From Eutreptiella sp. 'Long Island Sound 2002' (Eukaryota; Euglenozoa; Euglenophyceae; Eutreptiales; Eutreptiaceae): 64,000 nucleotides of DNA. Position 1 is the stretch's first letter; each line of letters opens with the position of its first letter. Positions 61,497-64,000 of this stretch are shown one piece after another. The DNA lies in assembly GCA_964036045.1 (NCBI GenBank), contig OZ038387.1, positions 58,250,427 to 58,314,426 on the forward strand, written 5' to 3'. Below the pieces are notes generated by a model that ran no database searches, was not told where the DNA came from, and worked only from the letters and a program-made list of their open reading frames with translations. The translations under genes were made by a program, and so were the position numbers.

Positions 61497-61635
61497 AGGC
61501 CCAGACGGCGGGCACGGGAGGGGGGGATGGGCCCCCTGACCCACGCCCCCCCCACGGTACGGCACGACGTGCGAGGACGCGCCGCCACCCGCGGGAGGGA
61601 GTGCGGGGGCGCCAAGCGCGGGGAGGAACCGGCTA
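61497..61635 (+). other. start of the giant LINE 3' tail
   Basis: C/G-rich sequence between the ORF4 stop and the first 3' direct repeat; no frame or structure that I can support. Confidence 0.5.
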
Positions 61636-62432
61636 CCCCGCAACCTGCTAACCACTGACCGCTAACCATCAGCCACCCCCGGCCGGCCGGCGCCGCGCGG
61701 CAACGGCCGGGGAGGTGAGGGCCCCGGCGAGGGCCTGCGCGGGCATCCAGCTCTCGGTAGGGGGGGCGGGTGACGGGCGCGACCCCCTGGCCGATGGCTG
61801 GCCCCCGGGACCAGGGCCGCCATGCCGCCCCCGCCCCCCCCCCCAACGCGCACGACGGAGCAGGAAGGAGGCCGCGCCCCACACGACCCTCCCGTAACCA
61901 CAGCCCGCTCCGAGGTGACGGAGGGAGGGTGTCAAGCCAGATGAGGCCCCCAGGGGGGCGGTCCACGGGCCGCCCCTCACCCCCCCCACCACGGGGCGGC
62001 ACTTCAGCCCCGACCGCAAGCGCGCGCCGGAAGGGAGAGCACCGGCAACGCGGAGAGAGCCGGGAAGGAGTACCACAGGCCGCCGCCTGGAACGAGAGCA
62101 GGGAGGCCGCGGCGCGACACCCCCCCCCCCCCCCCGCCCCCCCGCCGGCCCGCCGGCTGCAGGGGCCCCGGCCCCCACCCCCCGAGGCTGAAGGGACGGA
62201 CCCCCCCGCCCGAGAGGGGAGCCGGAGTGTGACCCGCCCCGACGCCCCAGCCGCCGGCTCCAATGGGGGCCGCGAAGAGCAAGTGGGCCCGCGCCTGCGC
62301 ACCGGAACGCCGCGCAGATCGTGCCCAGAGAAGCCGGGTGGGCGCGTACCGGAATGGTATGGGTGGCCACGCCCCCCATGGACAGCACGACGCCAGGGGA
62401 CGCCCGCTTTGTTGCCTACCCAGGGAAAGCGG
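61636..62432 (+). repeat. giant LINE 3' direct repeat, unit 1 (797 bp)
   Basis: Starts CCCCGCAACCTGCTAACC and ends GCCTACCCAGGGAAAGC. Shared with unit 2: the CCCCGGCCGGCC block, GGCCGATGGCTGGCCCCCGG, the C-runs and GGCCACGCCCCCCATGGACA. Confidence 0.85.
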
Positions 62433-63412
62433 CCCCGCAACCCGCTAACCACTGACCGCTGACCCTCACGGCCACCCCCGGCCGGCCAGCGCCGCGCGGC
62501 AACGGCCGGGAGATGAGGGGCCCCAGGGAGGGACTGCGTGAGGATCCGGCACTCGGTAGAGGGGGGCGGGGGAAGGGCGCGACCCCCCTGGCCGATGGCT
62601 GGCCCCCGGGGCTGGGACCGCCAAGCCGCCCTCCCCCCCCCCCTTTTTGGCCGACAGGGGGCATCGCCAGGGAACCGAAGGACCCCCCCCACTCCCCCCC
62701 CCCCCCCCTCCCACACAAGCCCGAGAGCGGGCGGGGTGCCCCCCCCCCCCCCCCGCACCCACCCCAGCTGGGGAGCCACAGGCGCGGCCCTCCGCCCCCC
62801 CAGGGCCGGGGGGGCGCCCCCACCCACAGGAGGAACGGCGACACGGTAAGGGCAGCGGCGGCTGGACCTGCCCCCACGAGCCCACACCGGCGTGCCGGAG
62901 CAACGCGCACAACGGAACACGAAGGAGGCCGCGCCCCACATGACCCTCCCGTGACCACAGCCCACTCCGAGGGGAAAGAGGGGGGGTTTGCAGGTCAGCC
63001 GGGGCCCCCAGGGGAGCGGTCCGCGGGCCGCCCCTCACCCCCCCCCGCCCCGGGGCGGCACGTCAGCCCCGACCGCACGCGCGCGCCGGAGGGGAGGGCC
63101 GGAAAGGGGTACCGCGGGCCGCCGCCCGGAACGAGAGCGGGGAGGCCGCAGCGCGACGCCCCCCCCGAGGCAAGGGGAATGGACCCCCCCCACCCGAGAG
63201 GGGGGCCGGAGTGTGACCCGCCCCCCCGCTCCGGCCGCCGGCCCACAAGGGGGCCGCGAAGAACAAACGGGCCCACGCCTGCGCACCGGGACGCCGCACA
63301 GATCGTACCCGGAGAGGCTGGGTGAACACGAACCGGAGTGGTATGGGGGGCCACGCCCCCCATGGACAGCGCAACGCCAGTGACGCCCGCTTTGTTGCCT
63401 GCCCAGGGAAGG
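62433..63412 (+). repeat. giant LINE 3' direct repeat, unit 2 (about 980 bp)
   Basis: Same block order as unit 1 with about 180 bp more, mostly expanded C-runs and an extra GC segment at 62640-62860. Ends GCCTGCCCAGGGAAGGC. Confidence 0.85.
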
Positions 63413-64000
63413 CAGAGGGACGGAAAGAGGCAGAGCGACCCCCCGCCCTACAGTCAGTCGGCGACCCGGTGGTGCTACTGCCCGCCTCTTACCCCAGTGC
63501 ACATCAGTCGGCGATCCAACGCACCCCACCCAGCCCCCTCCCCAGTCCCGACCCCGTGCGCGTGGACTGCGCGTGGCCCCACCCTCAGGGCAGGATTCAT
63601 AGCCGACGACACCCCTCAGTGGCGTAAGAGACTCCCGCGGACGAGGGCACCCCCCCGGGGACGCCCAGCCGCCGCCCCCGCAACCCCAAGCCAAGTAGGG
63701 GGGAACCGGGACCGGACCGCCCCCCCCCAAGCACGCCAGACGGAGCACGGGACCGGGGCAGGACACGCGGAGGGGCACGGACCACATGGAACGGCCCTAC
63801 CAGCGCCCAGTGCCGGGACCACGCGAGATGCGCGCGCCACACCACCCAGCGGGGAGCGGACACCGCGAGAGCGCGAGCGCACACACACGAAAAGGACACG
63901 CGGGGACCACCAGAAGGGCAACCGGACCGAGCGCGCGGAACGCACAGACCACCTGGAATGGCGTACCAGCGAGCGAGGGTAAGGGACACCCGGACGGGAC
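63413..64000 (+). other. GC-rich end of the window, no gene supported
   Basis: CAGTCGGCGA occurs twice (63454 and 63507). CACCCCCCCGGGGACGCCC at 63649-63667 repeats the core of the 212-bp monomers, so a second, related LINE 5' region could begin here. A frame at 63338-63982 is open but Pro/Thr/Arg-biased by composition. Confidence 0.4.

Larger units (their letters stand above)
43950..63412 (+). mobile_element. giant polycistronic LINE (about 20 kb)
   Basis: A co-oriented unit of very high GC content: 212-bp monomers, ORF1, ORF2, ORF3, ORF4 and a long 3' tail with two large direct repeats. The gaps are small (0, 39 and -1 bases between the ORFs) and no other element is visible inside. ORF2 has every enzymatic domain of an APE-type LINE without a frameshift. 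Known LINEs are mostly 4-9 kb, so the size is exceptional. That ORF3, ORF4 and the 3' repeats belong to the same element is inferred from spacing, strand and composition. The exact ends are not determined. Confidence 0.75.

Overview
The window looks like a transposon-rich nuclear genome of a unicellular eukaryote, most plausibly an alga. The evidence is what it holds: Ty3/gypsy LTR retrotransposons with chromodomains, a hAT DNA transposon, LINEs with endonuclease, reverse transcriptase and RNase H, microsatellites, and one host-like gene piece with a GT-AG intron. No bacterial operons, rRNA genes or CRISPR arrays are visible. A green prasinophyte or another large-genome protist would fit, but the species cannot be fixed from the sequence.

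Layout. 1-3.2 kb: decayed transposase-like genes and a 29-bp-stem hairpin. 3.4-5.65 kb: a head-to-tail array of 5'-truncated copies of one GC-rich LINE family, each ending in CACAAATAGTAT. 5.7-9.6 kb: an unknown broken gene and fragments of a second LINE family lying between (CA)n tracts. 9.6-11.9 kb: low-complexity, mostly non-coding DNA. 11.96-13.18 kb: 3' exons of an alpha/beta-hydrolase (peptidase S33/TAP-like) gene. 13.2-21.4 kb: AT-richer DNA with degenerate duplications, a gypsy RT relic and a tRNA-like sequence. 21.5-41.9 kb: a three-layer nest on the minus strand. Chromovirus A (gag-pro-pol, 2,136 codons once joined) is split in gag by an almost new 10,782-bp gypsy element B (533-bp LTRs with 2 differences, TSD TGGGG). 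It is split again at the protease/RT junction by a 2,265-bp hAT element (13-bp TIRs, 8-bp TSD). Removing either insertion with one TSD restores the reading frame exactly.

41.9-43.9 kb: a leader-like region with scattered AAGTATGTT motifs and a 36-A run. 43.95-63.4 kb: a giant, very GC-rich LINE on the plus strand. It has about 17 tandem 212-bp monomers as a 5' leader, ORF1 (1,231 aa, CCCH and C2H2 fingers), ORF2 (2,231 aa: AP endonuclease, RT, RNase H, zinc knuckle and a long unknown C-terminus), ORF3 (411 aa), ORF4 (694 aa, overlapping ORF3 by TGATG) and a 3' tail holding two 0.8-1.0-kb direct repeats.

The strongest biological theme is recoding. Three unrelated retroelements place one in-frame stop exactly between the gag/ORF1 part and the enzyme part, with no ATG before the catalytic domain that follows. 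These are UGA-C in chromovirus A, UAG-G in element B and UGA-C in the giant LINE. Together with the TGATG coupling of ORF3 and ORF4, this suggests stop-codon readthrough and reinitiation as the common expression mode. Host genes are almost absent; the window is an archive of nested and self-targeting mobile elements.
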